A stretch of DNA of 42,184 nucleotides from Sulfidibacterium sp964473395 (lineage in GTDB: Bacteria > Bacteroidota > Bacteroidia > Bacteroidales > F082). The notes beneath the pieces were generated by a model. That model made no database searches and was not told the origin of the DNA. It worked only from the letters and a program-made list of their open reading frames with translations. Where the stretch lies: NCBI GenBank assembly GCA_964473395.1, contig CAYYOW010000009.1:1-42184 (forward strand), read 5' to 3'. The translations under genes and the position numbers were made by a program. Shown here piece by piece: positions 23,123 through 32,277 of the stretch; the stretch's first letter is position 1; each line of letters starts with the position of its first letter.

Positions 23123-24049
23123 ATGGACAAGAATCATTTTGATGTTATCGTTCTTGGAGGAGGCCCTGCCGGCCTTACTGCCGGAGTTTACCTGGGTCGT
23201 TCCAAAGCAAAAACACTTATTCTCGACACCGGAATGCCGGGTGGGCAGATGGTACTCACTTACAAAATCGCCAACTATCCCGGAGTAGAAAACATCAGTG
23301 GCTACCAGCTCTCGTCTGTTATGAAAAAACAGGCCATAAGCTTCGGTTGTATCATCAAATCAAATGTAAAGTTAGCTACCCTGCGGTTAGAGGGCAGACA
23401 AAAAGAGGTAGAACTGGAAAACGGTGATGTCTTCAGCGCCCCGGCTGTTATTCTTGCCACGGGAGGCCGCTCTCGGATGCTCAATGTACCAGGTGAAAAA
23501 GAGTTTAAAGGACGCGGCATCTCTTATTGTGCTACCTGCGATGGCGACTTTTTCCAGGACAAAGAAATCGTTGTTGTCGGAGGAGGAAATTCGGCACTCG
23601 AAGAGGCTGTTGCACTTACCAAATATGCCAGTAAGGTAACCATCTTGCACGAGTTTGACCATTTCCAGGCATTTGAACATGCCATAGAAGAAGCCAAAGC
23701 CAACAAAAAGATTAGCTATATCATGGAAGCCCATATCACCGGATTTTATGGTGACGAAAGCCTGCGTGGTATCAAATACAGAAACCTGAAAACCGGCAAA
23801 ACAGGACAAAAAGCAATTGACGGGGTCTTCATTTTTATTGGATACCAAGCCAATACACAAGCTTTGTACGGCGGCCCGGTGGAGCTAAATCAGTGGAATG
23901 AGATTGTAACAAATGGGGACCTACAGACCAACCTTGATGGGATTTTTGCTGCCGGAGACTGCCGTGCCAAACACTACCGTCAAATTACCACCGCCGTTTC
24001 GGACGGAACAGTTGCAGCGCTGAATGCATTGAATTTCATTCAAAAGTAA
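23123..24049 (+). CDS. thioredoxin-reductase-like flavoprotein without the NADPH motif
   Basis: The 308-residue size and the order of domains are those of low-molecular-weight TrxR. There is an FAD GxGxxG (LGGGPAGLTAG, 11-21), the redox-active Cys136-Ala-Thr-Cys139, a second dinucleotide fold (VVGGGNSALEEA, 151-162) and a C-terminal FAD site (GIFAAGDCR). Where NADPH-dependent enzymes have HRRxxFR after the second Rossmann fold, this protein has His176-Glu-Phe-Asp-His180, so it is unlikely to bind the 2'-phosphate. NADH or another electron source, such as ferredoxin or a flavin donor, is possible. It is paired with the atypical thioredoxin upstream. Confidence 0.87.
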   Translation: MDKNHFDVIVLGGGPAGLTAGVYLGRSKAKTLILDTGMPGGQMVLTYKIANYPGVENISGYQLSSVMKKQAISFGCIIKSNVKLATLRLEGRQKEVELENGDVFSAPAVILATGGRSRMLNVPGEKEFKGRGISYCATCDGDFFQDKEIVVVGGGNSALEEAVALTKYASKVTILHEFDHFQAFEHAIEEAKANKKISYIMEAHITGFYGDESLRGIKYRNLKTGKTGQKAIDGVFIFIGYQANTQALYGGPVELNQWNEIVTNGDLQTNLDGIFAAGDCRAKHYRQITTAVSDGTVAALNALNFIQK

Positions 24050-24140
24050 CAAAAGCCGTAACATGGGCTAAATTTCTGAACTCCTTTTGGCTTTCTGTGA
24101 GGAAAATCTTATACCGGGCTCAGGTTTTTAGAAATTCGTT

Positions 24141-24148
24141 TACATTTG
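24141..24148 (+). promoter_or_regulatory. -7 box for the DUF819 permease
   Basis: TACATTTG matches TAnnTTTG and is 17 bases before the ATG at 24165. The short leader fits the other promoters of this window. Confidence 0.5.
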
Positions 24149-24164
24149 CGCCTTAATTTCAGTT

Positions 24165-25316
24165 ATGTTTCAACATGCCATTATCGGACCCGACCAGTCA
24201 TGGATGCTTTGGGCCATTCTTATTCTCTCTGCCACATTCGGTATCTGGGCGGAGCTATTCACAAAATGGGGCAATAAAATTTCCGCTGTCGTCATCACCA
24301 TCCTGTCCACCTTTTTGTTATCAAACCTTTATATCATCCCCATACAGTCACCCACTTACGATATTGTCTGGTCTTATCTTGTCCCTTTGGCTGTTCCACT
24401 GCTGCTTTTCAAAGCCAACATCCGGCGGATTATCAAAGAAGCCGGGCCAACCCTCATAGCCTTTGGCATCGGTGCCGTAGGTACCATTGTGGGAACCATT
24501 ATTGCTTTTAAAACAATCCCGCTGGGTGAGGAAGGCTGGAAGCTGGCCGGGATTTTCTGTTCCACATACATTGGTGGCTCCATGAATTACGTGGCCACCT
24601 CCCAAGCACTCCATTTACATTCGGGCGATATGCTCACTGCCGGCGTAGCTGCCGACAATCTGGTAATGACACTCTACTTCCTGATATTGTTTGCATTACC
24701 CAGTGTTGGATTTCTTAAAAAACACTTTAAAAATGTTCATCAGCAAAATGTGGAGAACATACAGGAACCAGATACTTTTGAAGAAAACACCAATGAGAAT
24801 CCCAACCTACTTGATATGGGAAAAGCTTTAAGTATAGGCCTTTTGGCTGCTGCCATCAGTTTTTATTTGCAGCACCTTATCGGAATACAAGGCAGCGCCA
24901 TACTGATCATTACACTGCTGGTAGTTACCGTGGCCACACTCTTTCCAAAGCAGATGAATGCCATCCGTGGAGCCGACCAGATAGGAACTTTTCTTATGCA
25001 GATATTTTTTGCCGCCATTGGTGCCAGCGCCAATATACTGGTAGTCATGAAAGTAGGCCCCATACTGTTTCTCTTTGCAGGGTTAATCTTACTTGTTCAC
25101 CTTATATTTATTTTGATTTTCGGACGACTTTTCAATCTCGATTTGGCTGAAATCGTCATTGCCTCCAACGCCAACATGGGTGGTCCCACCACTGCCGCGG
25201 CTATGGCGGTAGGACGCCGTTGGAAATCGCTTGTTATACCCGCCATCCTCTGTGGAACACTTGGTTACGCCATTGCCACATTTATCGGTGTGGGCATGGC
25301 TTACTGGCTACATTAG
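24165..25316 (+). CDS. DUF819 family membrane permease
   Basis: This 383-residue protein has about ten membrane helices and the DUF819 landmarks: IRRIIKEAGPTLIAFGIGAVGT, CSTYIGGSMNYVATSQAL (an Asn-rich re-entrant-like loop), and near the C-terminus IVIASNANMGGPTTAAAMA. The two inverted Gly/Asn-rich loops suggest an inverted-repeat secondary transporter. The substrate is unknown, and relatives are often annotated as putative anion or organic-acid permeases. A polar insertion near residues 185-215 is probably cytoplasmic. It is not operonic with its neighbours. Confidence 0.85.
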   Translation: MFQHAIIGPDQSWMLWAILILSATFGIWAELFTKWGNKISAVVITILSTFLLSNLYIIPIQSPTYDIVWSYLVPLAVPLLLFKANIRRIIKEAGPTLIAFGIGAVGTIVGTIIAFKTIPLGEEGWKLAGIFCSTYIGGSMNYVATSQALHLHSGDMLTAGVAADNLVMTLYFLILFALPSVGFLKKHFKNVHQQNVENIQEPDTFEENTNENPNLLDMGKALSIGLLAAAISFYLQHLIGIQGSAILIITLLVVTVATLFPKQMNAIRGADQIGTFLMQIFFAAIGASANILVVMKVGPILFLFAGLILLVHLIFILIFGRLFNLDLAEIVIASNANMGGPTTAAAMAVGRRWKSLVIPAILCGTLGYAIATFIGVGMAYWLH

Positions 25317-25495
25317 CAAAGACTGAAAAAGGGAAAGCACTACGCCACCCTGCACAATTTCACCATTCATCACCAGCAACCGATTAACATATAATCTATT
25401 TTATATCAGGGTTTTAACGTATTTAAACCCTTTCTAAATAAGTGCTACAGAAAAAAATCAGTAAATTACTTAGAAAAAAAACGCCTTGAAAATTG

Positions 25496-25503
25496 TACTT
25501 TCG
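25496..25503 (+). promoter_or_regulatory. possible -7 box of the 2-oxoacid:ferredoxin oxidoreductase operon
   Basis: TACTTTCG differs from TAnnTTTG by one base and lies 36 bases before the ferredoxin-subunit ATG (25539). Upstream (25317-25495) no gene is seen. Confidence 0.35.
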
Positions 25504-25538
25504 TGCAAAAATTTAGGAACCATATAAAAACATTAATT

Positions 25539-25766
25539 ATGGCAAAAGTGAAAGGTGTCATTGTGGTTGACATTGAAAAGTGCAAAGGCTGTAGCGTTTG
25601 TATCCCGGCCTGTCCCACCGATGTGATTGCTTTGGCAAAAGAAGTAAACGGCAAAGGTTATCATTTTGCTTTTATGGAGAATCCGGATGTCTGTACCGGT
25701 TGCACCAACTGCGCCGTGGTATGTCCTGATGGTGTCATTACTGTTTACAGGATAAAAGTTAAATAA
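25539..25766 (+). CDS. korD: 2-oxoacid:ferredoxin oxidoreductase, delta (2x[4Fe-4S] ferredoxin) subunit
   Basis: I choose the ATG at 25539. The product is 75 residues with two complete clusters, Cys15-x2-Cys18-x2-Cys21-x3-Cys25 and Cys52-x2-Cys55-x2-Cys58-x3-Cys62. Electrons released on decarboxylation pass through these to external ferredoxin. It is the first of four genes in order delta-alpha-beta-gamma, the arrangement seen for KGOR and VOR complexes. The short gaps (27, 3 and 24 bases) mark an operon. The substrate could be 2-oxoglutarate or branched-chain 2-oxoacids. Confidence 0.9.
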   Translation: MAKVKGVIVVDIEKCKGCSVCIPACPTDVIALAKEVNGKGYHFAFMENPDVCTGCTNCAVVCPDGVITVYRIKVK

Positions 25767-25793
25767 TTATCAAAAAAAATAAAACAAAGAGAT

Positions 25794-26879
25794 ATGGGTG
25801 AACTAAAATTAATGAAAGGTAACGAAGCCCTGGCCGAAGCCATTATTCGTGCCGGCACGGATGGCTATTTCGGTTACCCTATAACGCCCCAGTCGGAAGT
25901 TTTGGAATACCTCATGGTTTCCAAACCCTGGGAAACAACAGGAATGGTCGTATTACAGGCCGAGAGTGAAGTAGCCGCCATAAACATGTTGTACGGCGGA
26001 GGCGGAACCGGTAAAAAAGTTGTTACTTCCTCTTCCAGCCCGGGTATCAGCCTGATGCAGGAAGGTCTTTCCTATATCGCCGGTGCTGAAGTTCCGATTT
26101 TAATTGTGAACGTGGTTCGCGGCGGTCCGGGACTTGGCGACATTCAGCCGGCACAATCCGACTATTTCCAATCCACAAAAGGAGGTGGTCATGGCGACTA
26201 CAGGCTCATTGTTCTTGCACCCTCCTCCGTACAGGAGATGGCTGATTTTGTCCCTGTTGCATATGACCTCGCTTTCAAATACAGAAATCCCGTTATGATT
26301 CTTTCCGATGGTGCCATTGGACAAATGATGGAAAAAGTTGAATTTTTTGATCCTATCCCCCGTCTCACCGATGAAGAAGTAAAAGCACGATATCTCTGGG
26401 CAACCAACGGCAAACCAAAAAATGGAGAGAGAAGAATCCTGACTTCGTTGGATTTGGATCCACAAAAGATGGAAGATCACAACCATCATCTTCAGAAAAA
26501 ATATCGCCAAGTCGAAGAAAACGAAATCCGTTTTGAAGCTTTACAGTGTGATGATGCCGAGTATGTACTTGTGGCTTATGGCTCCAGCGCACGCGTTTCT
26601 CTAAAAGCAGTAAAACTGTTGCGTGAAAAGGGTGTCAAAGTCGGGCTTTTGCGTCCCATCACCCTGTGGCCATTTCCCACCAAAGAAATTCAGAAGCTTG
26701 CCGAACAGGGGGCAAAAGGGTTCCTGTCGGTAGAGATGAGCGCCGGACAAATGGTGGAAGATGTCCGTTTAGCCATAAATGGTAAAGTAAAAGTTGAACA
26801 TTTTGGGCGTCTCGGTGGAATGATTCATTCTCCCGAAGAAGTTGTGGAAGCCCTGGAACAAAAAATTATAGGAGGATAA
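25794..26879 (+). CDS. korA: 2-oxoacid:ferredoxin oxidoreductase alpha subunit (VorB/KorA)
   Basis: The 361 residues cover the pyrimidine-binding TPP domain (YFGYPITPQSEVLEYLMV near the N-terminus, a QAESEVAAINMLYGGGGTGK segment) and a transketolase C-terminal-like domain (VLVAYGSSARVSLKAVKLL). The wording of the N-terminal motif and the chain length fit the subunit called VorB or KorA. Together with the beta subunit it forms the catalytic site that decarboxylates a 2-oxoacid to the acyl-CoA. In anaerobic Bacteroidota these complexes feed branched-chain fatty acid synthesis or run the reductive direction. Substrate choice is undetermined. Confidence 0.92.
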   Translation: MGELKLMKGNEALAEAIIRAGTDGYFGYPITPQSEVLEYLMVSKPWETTGMVVLQAESEVAAINMLYGGGGTGKKVVTSSSSPGISLMQEGLSYIAGAEVPILIVNVVRGGPGLGDIQPAQSDYFQSTKGGGHGDYRLIVLAPSSVQEMADFVPVAYDLAFKYRNPVMILSDGAIGQMMEKVEFFDPIPRLTDEEVKARYLWATNGKPKNGERRILTSLDLDPQKMEDHNHHLQKKYRQVEENEIRFEALQCDDAEYVLVAYGSSARVSLKAVKLLREKGVKVGLLRPITLWPFPTKEIQKLAEQGAKGFLSVEMSAGQMVEDVRLAINGKVKVEHFGRLGGMIHSPEEVVEALEQKIIGG

Positions 26880-26882
26880 GCC

Positions 26883-27671
26883 ATGTCAGATATAGCTATG
26901 AAAGATATTATCAAACCGGAAAACCTGGTCTATCAAAAGGCTAAATTGATGACAGACACGCCACTCAGTTACTGTCCTGGATGTGGCCACGGAACCACAC
27001 ATCGCCTAATCATGGAAGTGATTGAAGAGCTTGGCAAAGAACATGAAACCGTGGGCGTTGCCCCGGTAGGCTGTTCGGTACTGGCTTACGAATTTATGGA
27101 TGTGGACATGCAGGAAGCTGCCCATGGCCGTGCTCCTGCTCTGGCCACCGCTATTAAAAGGTTGTGGCCCGACAACCTCGTTTTTACCTATCAGGGCGAT
27201 GGTGACCTAGCGGCCATTGGGACGGCAGAAACCATTCATGCCTGTAACCGGGGCGAAAAGATTGTCATCATCTTTATCAATAACGGTATTTACGGAATGA
27301 CCGGAGGCCAGATGGCCCCTACCACGTTGGAAGGAATGAAGACATCCACTTCCCCTTACGGAAGAGATACCGAGCTGATGGGACATCCGCTAAAAATTAC
27401 CGAACTGGTGGCTCAGCTTCCGGGTACCTATTATGTAACCCGTCAGGCTGTTCACACTCCATCAGCTGTTCGTAAAGCCAAGCGAGCCATTAAAAAGGCT
27501 TTCCAGAATCAGTTGGACAACATCTCCGGATTGTCTTTTGTGGAGGTGGTTTCCAACTGTAACTCCGGTTGGAAAATGGCTCCTGTGGATTCCAACATTT
27601 GGATGGAGGAAAACATGTTTCCCTTTTATCCCCTTGGCGATATCAAAGTGGATGGTCAGTTAGTAAAATAG
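26883..27671 (+). CDS. korB: 2-oxoacid:ferredoxin oxidoreductase beta (TPP-binding) subunit
   Basis: This 262-residue protein carries the TPP/Mg site GDGDLAAIGT through IIFINNGIYGMTGGQMAPT. At the N-terminus YCPGCGHGTTHRL supplies the conserved CxxCGHG motif. Three bases separate it from the alpha gene. It binds thiamine diphosphate and CoA together with alpha. Two alternative Met codons stand at residues 1 and 6, and the first is closest to the alpha stop. Confidence 0.93.
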   Translation: MSDIAMKDIIKPENLVYQKAKLMTDTPLSYCPGCGHGTTHRLIMEVIEELGKEHETVGVAPVGCSVLAYEFMDVDMQEAAHGRAPALATAIKRLWPDNLVFTYQGDGDLAAIGTAETIHACNRGEKIVIIFINNGIYGMTGGQMAPTTLEGMKTSTSPYGRDTELMGHPLKITELVAQLPGTYYVTRQAVHTPSAVRKAKRAIKKAFQNQLDNISGLSFVEVVSNCNSGWKMAPVDSNIWMEENMFPFYPLGDIKVDGQLVK

Positions 27672-27695
27672 GTTTAATCTTTAAATGACGATAAA

Positions 27696-28247
27696 ATGAC
27701 TGAAGAAATAATCATAGCGGGCTTTGGAGGACAAGGTGTTCTTTCCATGGGAAAAATCCTGGCTTACTCAGGAATTATGCAAGATCAGGAAGTAAGCTGG
27801 ATGCCATCCTATGGCCCCGAAATGCGTGGTGGTACAGCCAATGTAACAGTAATTGTCAGTGACGAACGTATCAGCTCGCCCATACTCCGGGCTTATGATA
27901 CGGCCATTATCCTGAATCAGCAATCTATGGATAAATTTGAACCCGAAGTAAAACCCGGCGGAACGCTGCTATACGACCCCAACGGCATATCGCGCCACCC
28001 ATCGCGTAAGGACATTAATATTTACAAGGTGGAAGGAGCCAAAAAAGCTGCTGAAATGGGTAACACCAAGATTTTCAACATGATTGTGCTTGGCGCATAT
28101 TTGAAGATAAAACCCGTTGTAAAACTTGAAAATGTTGTGAAAGGATTGAAAAAATCCCTCCCCGAACGTCACCACAAACTTATTCCTTTAAACGAAGATG
28201 CCATTAATCTCGGAATGAAGAGCGTGGAAGTCGTTCAAAAAGTATAA
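27696..28247 (+). CDS. korC: 2-oxoacid:ferredoxin oxidoreductase gamma subunit
   Basis: The 183-residue protein has the POR_N/gamma signature IIAGFGGQGVLSMGKILAYS and WMPSYGPEMRGGTANVTVIVS. It completes the four-subunit complex and is followed by a strong terminator, so the operon ends here. Confidence 0.93.
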   Translation: MTEEIIIAGFGGQGVLSMGKILAYSGIMQDQEVSWMPSYGPEMRGGTANVTVIVSDERISSPILRAYDTAIILNQQSMDKFEPEVKPGGTLLYDPNGISRHPSRKDINIYKVEGAKKAAEMGNTKIFNMIVLGAYLKIKPVVKLENVVKGLKKSLPERHHKLIPLNEDAINLGMKSVEVVQKV

Positions 28248-28284
28248 ACCTAATATTTCCAAAATTAACTTGTATATTAAGTTG

Positions 28285-28313
28285 AAGCCGGTTTCTGAGA
28301 AGCCGGCTTTTTT
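28285..28313 (+). terminator. rho-independent terminator of the kor operon
   Basis: AAGCCGG (28285-28291) pairs with CCGGCTT (28303-28309) across an 11-base loop and is followed by T-residues. Confidence 0.85.
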
Positions 28314-28395
28314 ATTTATTCCATAGATTGTGGAAAAGGGCTTAACAACCTGTCCCGATTGAATAGGGAAAGAAATTGACATTTCCTGGCAAGCA

Positions 28396-30357
28396 CTAAT
28401 TATACAATTTCCAGCTGATACCAAGATAGAAACCGCCATCAGCTCCCGGATATCCGGGCGTATTGTAATAGTAATTGTTTCCCAAAAAGCCCAGCAGATT
28501 CTTTCCCTGCAAAAAGAAGCGGAAACTTTTTATTTTCATAGATGCGTACAAATCCAGGTAGAGATAGTCTCCTATCTTCCTGTCATACTGCGTATAAAAT
28601 GCCCGTAACTCAGGCATATAGGCATCGGCATAATAGCTGGTGAAATAGGAAAGCTGAACACCGGTTTGCAAATGAGCTGCACCTTTAAAAATCCATTTTT
28701 TAAAAAAGAGATTCATCTTTCCTGTAAGCAAAGGTAAATGCAGAAAAGCAGCCATTGTTGTTGTCTGATAAACAGCGCGTAAGTTAATACCGAAGTGGTG
28801 TAATGGAATTGTGCCATCGATGTAAAGCTGCAACACACTTCCCGGGTTAGCAGCCTGTTGTGGGAAAACCGAATCATTGAAATAAGTATAATTCCCCAGC
28901 GATTGGAAAGTAGCCCCGGTACGAATAAATTTATACCGGTATTCGCCTGTAAAGCTAAAAACCCTCTCTTTTTGCAGGTTCAACTTCCAGTTGAAACGGT
29001 TTGAACTGTATTCTGAAAAATACCAGGCAGGCTTTCTGTTTGAGAACATCACGCTGAAGTAGAGTTGTCCTATATTTTTCTTCACTGATCCCAGATATTG
29101 CAGCAGGCTACCGTCAATTTTTAAATCGCCACTATTATAGCCGCCAAAAACCATTTCAGCAGAACCATGTAAAAAACTGCGTTGAAAAAGCCTCAGTGAT
29201 ATCCCTCCAAAGGGGACCAATTGGTTATTGATATATTTGGCCGAGTCATATGGATAATTCTGAAGAATATGATCATATTGTATACCAAAATAAGCCTTAA
29301 AAACCTGGCTGAGCTTATCATTGTTATAAGCCAAACTCGACCACATGAACCGGTTCCTGATAAGCTGCTGGTAGGTCGAATCGTGTGTGAGCGTATCATT
29401 AAAAAAGGCAGGAAACGTCAGGTAAAATGTAGTATCCGTTCTGGCATCATCGGTATAAACCATCTGATTACGCTGATACAAAAACGAATAGAGGATACTG
29501 CCACCGGCCAGTTTTCGTGGTGTGGAATCCTTTCGCATACCAGGTTTCTGTAAATTAATAGTTTGCCCCACATAAAAGCCCGAGGATTTTACCATATTCC
29601 GGCCCGTTGTTAGCCCCACGGGGATCGCTCTCCGGTCTTTCTCCAGATTCATTCTGAAAAGGCTGTCCGCTGTAATTCCGCCGTTTTCCCGAACAATAAC
29701 CTTGTTGTGAAGATAATTGGCAATAATTGCATAGCGGTTGTTTTTGGTATGATAACGGCCTGTGAAATAGACATACTTATCATCAGACTTACTGTTGGTA
29801 TATTGTCCCGGAGAATTCACCAGATACAAATCAACACCAAAAGTAAACAGTCTGGACATCTTACGAGAGAAAGTTACCCCAAAACTTTGTTCCTTTTTCG
29901 GCCCCATAACATACCGCAATTGCGTATAAGGTCTCATAAGTTTATAATACTCTACCTGGTCGTTGTAGTGCATGTAAGGAGCAAAAACACGAGATTTTGT
30001 CACGTAGCCAACAGAAACGGAAGGCGTAAAAACCCTGTTGTAGGAAGCAAGCCCGACATTACTCAAAGTATTGTACATACGGTTTCTTCTCTCAATAGGA
30101 TCATACTGGTTGAAATAAGTAAGGGTAGTATCCACGTAAGTAAGGTTTCCCGATTTCAGGCTGTCAAGCGAACCGGTAAAATAGTAAACCGAAGTACTGT
30201 CTGGTTTCACCCGGGTAGAATCCCGGGAGATAATAGTCGAATCACTTTGCGCCACAGCAGGGGTAGCCCAAGTGAAAATCAACAGAAAAAGAAATAAAAA
30301 ATAAATTTTCCTCTCAGAAACAGTCACAACCGGTTTTTTTTTGATTTCAATGGCCAA
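28396..30357 (-). CDS. putative porin (Porin_10-like outer-membrane beta-barrel)
   Basis: In this protein of up to 653 residues, a signal peptide (IYFLFLFLLIFTWATPAVAQ) is followed by a barrel of alternating aromatic strands, with many Tyr/Phe at strand ends and a C-terminal YLGISWKLYN closing strand. The pattern and length match the Bacteroidota putative porin family. The longest frame starts with TTG (30357), which coincides with a perfect -7 box TAATTTTG (30362-30355, -). A GTG at 30327, ten residues on, would leave a normal signal peptide and is an equally good start. aroC ends 17 bases upstream, so cotranscription is also possible. It should form a channel in the outer membrane. The substrate is unknown. 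Confidence 0.82.
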   Translation of the reverse strand: MAIEIKKKPVVTVSERKIYFLFLFLLIFTWATPAVAQSDSTIISRDSTRVKPDSTSVYYFTGSLDSLKSGNLTYVDTTLTYFNQYDPIERRNRMYNTLSNVGLASYNRVFTPSVSVGYVTKSRVFAPYMHYNDQVEYYKLMRPYTQLRYVMGPKKEQSFGVTFSRKMSRLFTFGVDLYLVNSPGQYTNSKSDDKYVYFTGRYHTKNNRYAIIANYLHNKVIVRENGGITADSLFRMNLEKDRRAIPVGLTTGRNMVKSSGFYVGQTINLQKPGMRKDSTPRKLAGGSILYSFLYQRNQMVYTDDARTDTTFYLTFPAFFNDTLTHDSTYQQLIRNRFMWSSLAYNNDKLSQVFKAYFGIQYDHILQNYPYDSAKYINNQLVPFGGISLRLFQRSFLHGSAEMVFGGYNSGDLKIDGSLLQYLGSVKKNIGQLYFSVMFSNRKPAWYFSEYSSNRFNWKLNLQKERVFSFTGEYRYKFIRTGATFQSLGNYTYFNDSVFPQQAANPGSVLQLYIDGTIPLHHFGINLRAVYQTTTMAAFLHLPLLTGKMNLFFKKWIFKGAAHLQTGVQLSYFTSYYADAYMPELRAFYTQYDRKIGDYLYLDLYASMKIKSFRFFLQGKNLLGFLGNNYYYNTPGYPGADGGFYLGISWKLYN

Positions 30358-30374
30358 AATTAGAGAAAAAGGAA

Positions 30375-31484
30375 TTAAAAATTGTGAAATATCGATTTAA
30401 TGTCGGAGAGCTTATTTCGCAACAGATGATCGGCCAATACTAGTGCCGCCATAGCTTCCACTATAGGCACAGCACGGGGCACGACAGTTACATCATGGCG
30501 CCCCTTACCTTCGAGGATAATCTCGTTTCCTTCCGCGTCAACCGTAAGTTGGCTTTTCATAAGGGTGGCAATGGGTTTAAAGGCCACCTTAAAAAAGATG
30601 TCATTCCCATTGGAGATACCGCCCTGGACGCCTCCCGACCGGTTGGTCGCTGTGGTAAGCCGGTCATCTTGCTTAACAAACAAGTCGTTGTGTTCGGAAC
30701 CTTTCATACGGGCGGCAGCAAATCCAGAGCCTATTTCAAAACCTTTCACCGCATTGATGCTCAACATGGCTTTACCAAGGTCGGCATGTAGTTTGTCGAA
30801 AACAGGCTCACCCAATCCCACAGGAACATTTTTGGCTATGCACGAAATGGCTCCTCCCAGCGTATCTCCCTCTTTGGCCGTCTCTTCCAGAAGGTGCAAC
30901 ATTTTGTCTGTTGTTTCTTTATCGGGACAACGCATGGGCGAATCTTCTGTTTTTGACAAGTCGAGCGTATCGTAATTTCCCGGAAGGGACACCTCCCCTA
31001 TGCTATGTACAAAAGCCATAATTTCAATACCGGCTTCTTTCAGTAACATTTTTGCAAAAGCGCCAGCCACCACTCGGGCAACAGTCTCGCGCGCCGACGA
31101 ACGCCCACCGCCGCGGTAGTCGCGCAAACCATATTTTTTCTCATAAGTGTAATCGGCATGTGAAGGGCGGTAAGCTTTTTTGAGATGCGAATAATCAGTC
31201 GAATGCTGATCTTTGTTCCACACCAGAAAGCCAATGGGTGTGCCGGTTGATTTTCCCTCAAAAATACCGGAAAGCACCTCCAACCTGTCTGGCTCCTGCC
31301 TGGCCGTAACCCATTTAGACTGCCCCGGGCGCCTTCTCTCCAGTTCCCCTTGCACAAAATCCAAGTCAATATTCACACCGGCCGGAAAGCCATCTATCAC
31401 TCCGCCAATGGCTTTTCCATGTGACTCGCCAAAACTTGTCAGCTGTAAAATTTTTCCAAAACTATTCCCTGGCATATCAAACAT
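30375..31484 (-). CDS. aroC: chorismate synthase
   Basis: The 369 residues contain the family signatures GESHGKAIGGVIDGFPAG, the FMN-binding YRGGGRSSARETVARV (Arg-rich) and the late GRHDVTVVPRAVPIVEAM. The enzyme converts 5-enolpyruvylshikimate 3-phosphate to chorismate using reduced FMN, the last step of the shikimate pathway. The Met at residue 4 (31475) gives the N-terminus closest to the family (MPGNSFGKILQLTSFGESHG), so the true start may be there. Confidence 0.97.
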   Translation of the reverse strand: MFDMPGNSFGKILQLTSFGESHGKAIGGVIDGFPAGVNIDLDFVQGELERRRPGQSKWVTARQEPDRLEVLSGIFEGKSTGTPIGFLVWNKDQHSTDYSHLKKAYRPSHADYTYEKKYGLRDYRGGGRSSARETVARVVAGAFAKMLLKEAGIEIMAFVHSIGEVSLPGNYDTLDLSKTEDSPMRCPDKETTDKMLHLLEETAKEGDTLGGAISCIAKNVPVGLGEPVFDKLHADLGKAMLSINAVKGFEIGSGFAAARMKGSEHNDLFVKQDDRLTTATNRSGGVQGGISNGNDIFFKVAFKPIATLMKSQLTVDAEGNEIILEGKGRHDVTVVPRAVPIVEAMAALVLADHLLRNKLSDIKSIFHNF

Positions 31485-31558
31485 TATGTATTAATTTTGT
31501 AAAAGTAAAATAAATAAATTAAAACGGTATCTTTAACCAAATCCAAAACAAAAAATAG

Positions 31559-32230
31559 ATGAAGTATTCGATAAAATTATTACTAATTTTAGTTACAGGA
31601 ATCTTCTTCTTGAGCTCCTGTAACATCAACAAAGACGCCAACCCTTATTATAAAATAAGTGACCAGTTCAAGCAATACTGCCAGTTTCAGCAGCAGAGCA
31701 AATGGACTTACCAAAATGACGCAGACAAAAGCCTGCACGATCTTTCTATTACTGATGTCAAGTCTTATATCGGGTTTCATAACGGCGACAACGTATCCGG
31801 CTCATATAATTTTGGTGTTGTAGATATGTTCTATGACACAACAAACAGCATGCACATTATCAAAGCTTCTATCAATGCCGGCAATCCCTCTACAGGCAGT
31901 GGTGAAATGAATGAACTATACTGGCTGTTTTTTAGTAATCAGAATTACCTACTTGCTTTTGCACCGGGGTTTCCCATGGGCGTAGAACAACGGCTTGGTA
32001 CTAAACCAGGGCTTTATACCAATGTTAAAAAGCTGGCCAACTTTACGTTAAATGGTAAAGACTATACCAATGTATATCACACACAAGTACGCAAAACGGA
32101 AGGGACTCCTGACACCGTCACGTATGAGTTCTATTTTGCACCCCATTACGGGCTGATAAAATGGACAAGACAGATCAGTGGAAAAACTACAGGTTACAGC
32201 CTGAAGCAATCCAGTCTGATTCAGAAATAA
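31559..32230 (+). CDS. lipoprotein of unknown function
   Basis: This is a 223-residue protein with an SPII signal ending in LSSC (Cys21). The rest is probably a beta-rich domain with short hydrophobic strands (VSGSYNFGVVDMFYD, YLLAFAPGFPMG, VTYEFYFAPHYGLIKWTRQI). The last phrase, an Ala-Pro-x-x-Gly-Leu-Ile-Lys-Trp, is a common ending in lipoproteins that bind hydrophobic ligands, but I cannot place the family. The gene stands alone and converges with the next gene. Confidence 0.75.
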   Translation: MKYSIKLLLILVTGIFFLSSCNINKDANPYYKISDQFKQYCQFQQQSKWTYQNDADKSLHDLSITDVKSYIGFHNGDNVSGSYNFGVVDMFYDTTNSMHIIKASINAGNPSTGSGEMNELYWLFFSNQNYLLAFAPGFPMGVEQRLGTKPGLYTNVKKLANFTLNGKDYTNVYHTQVRKTEGTPDTVTYEFYFAPHYGLIKWTRQISGKTTGYSLKQSSLIQK

Positions 32231-32277
32231 CCGCAGACAGGAATTCTGAAGTTTCGGAAAATTTTGTATGACAGGGA

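Noticed and set aside
25539..28247. The four-gene operon as pyruvate:ferredoxin oxidoreductase
   Set aside because: Gene order and N-terminal motif of the alpha subunit fit the KGOR/VOR type better. Exact substrate is left open.
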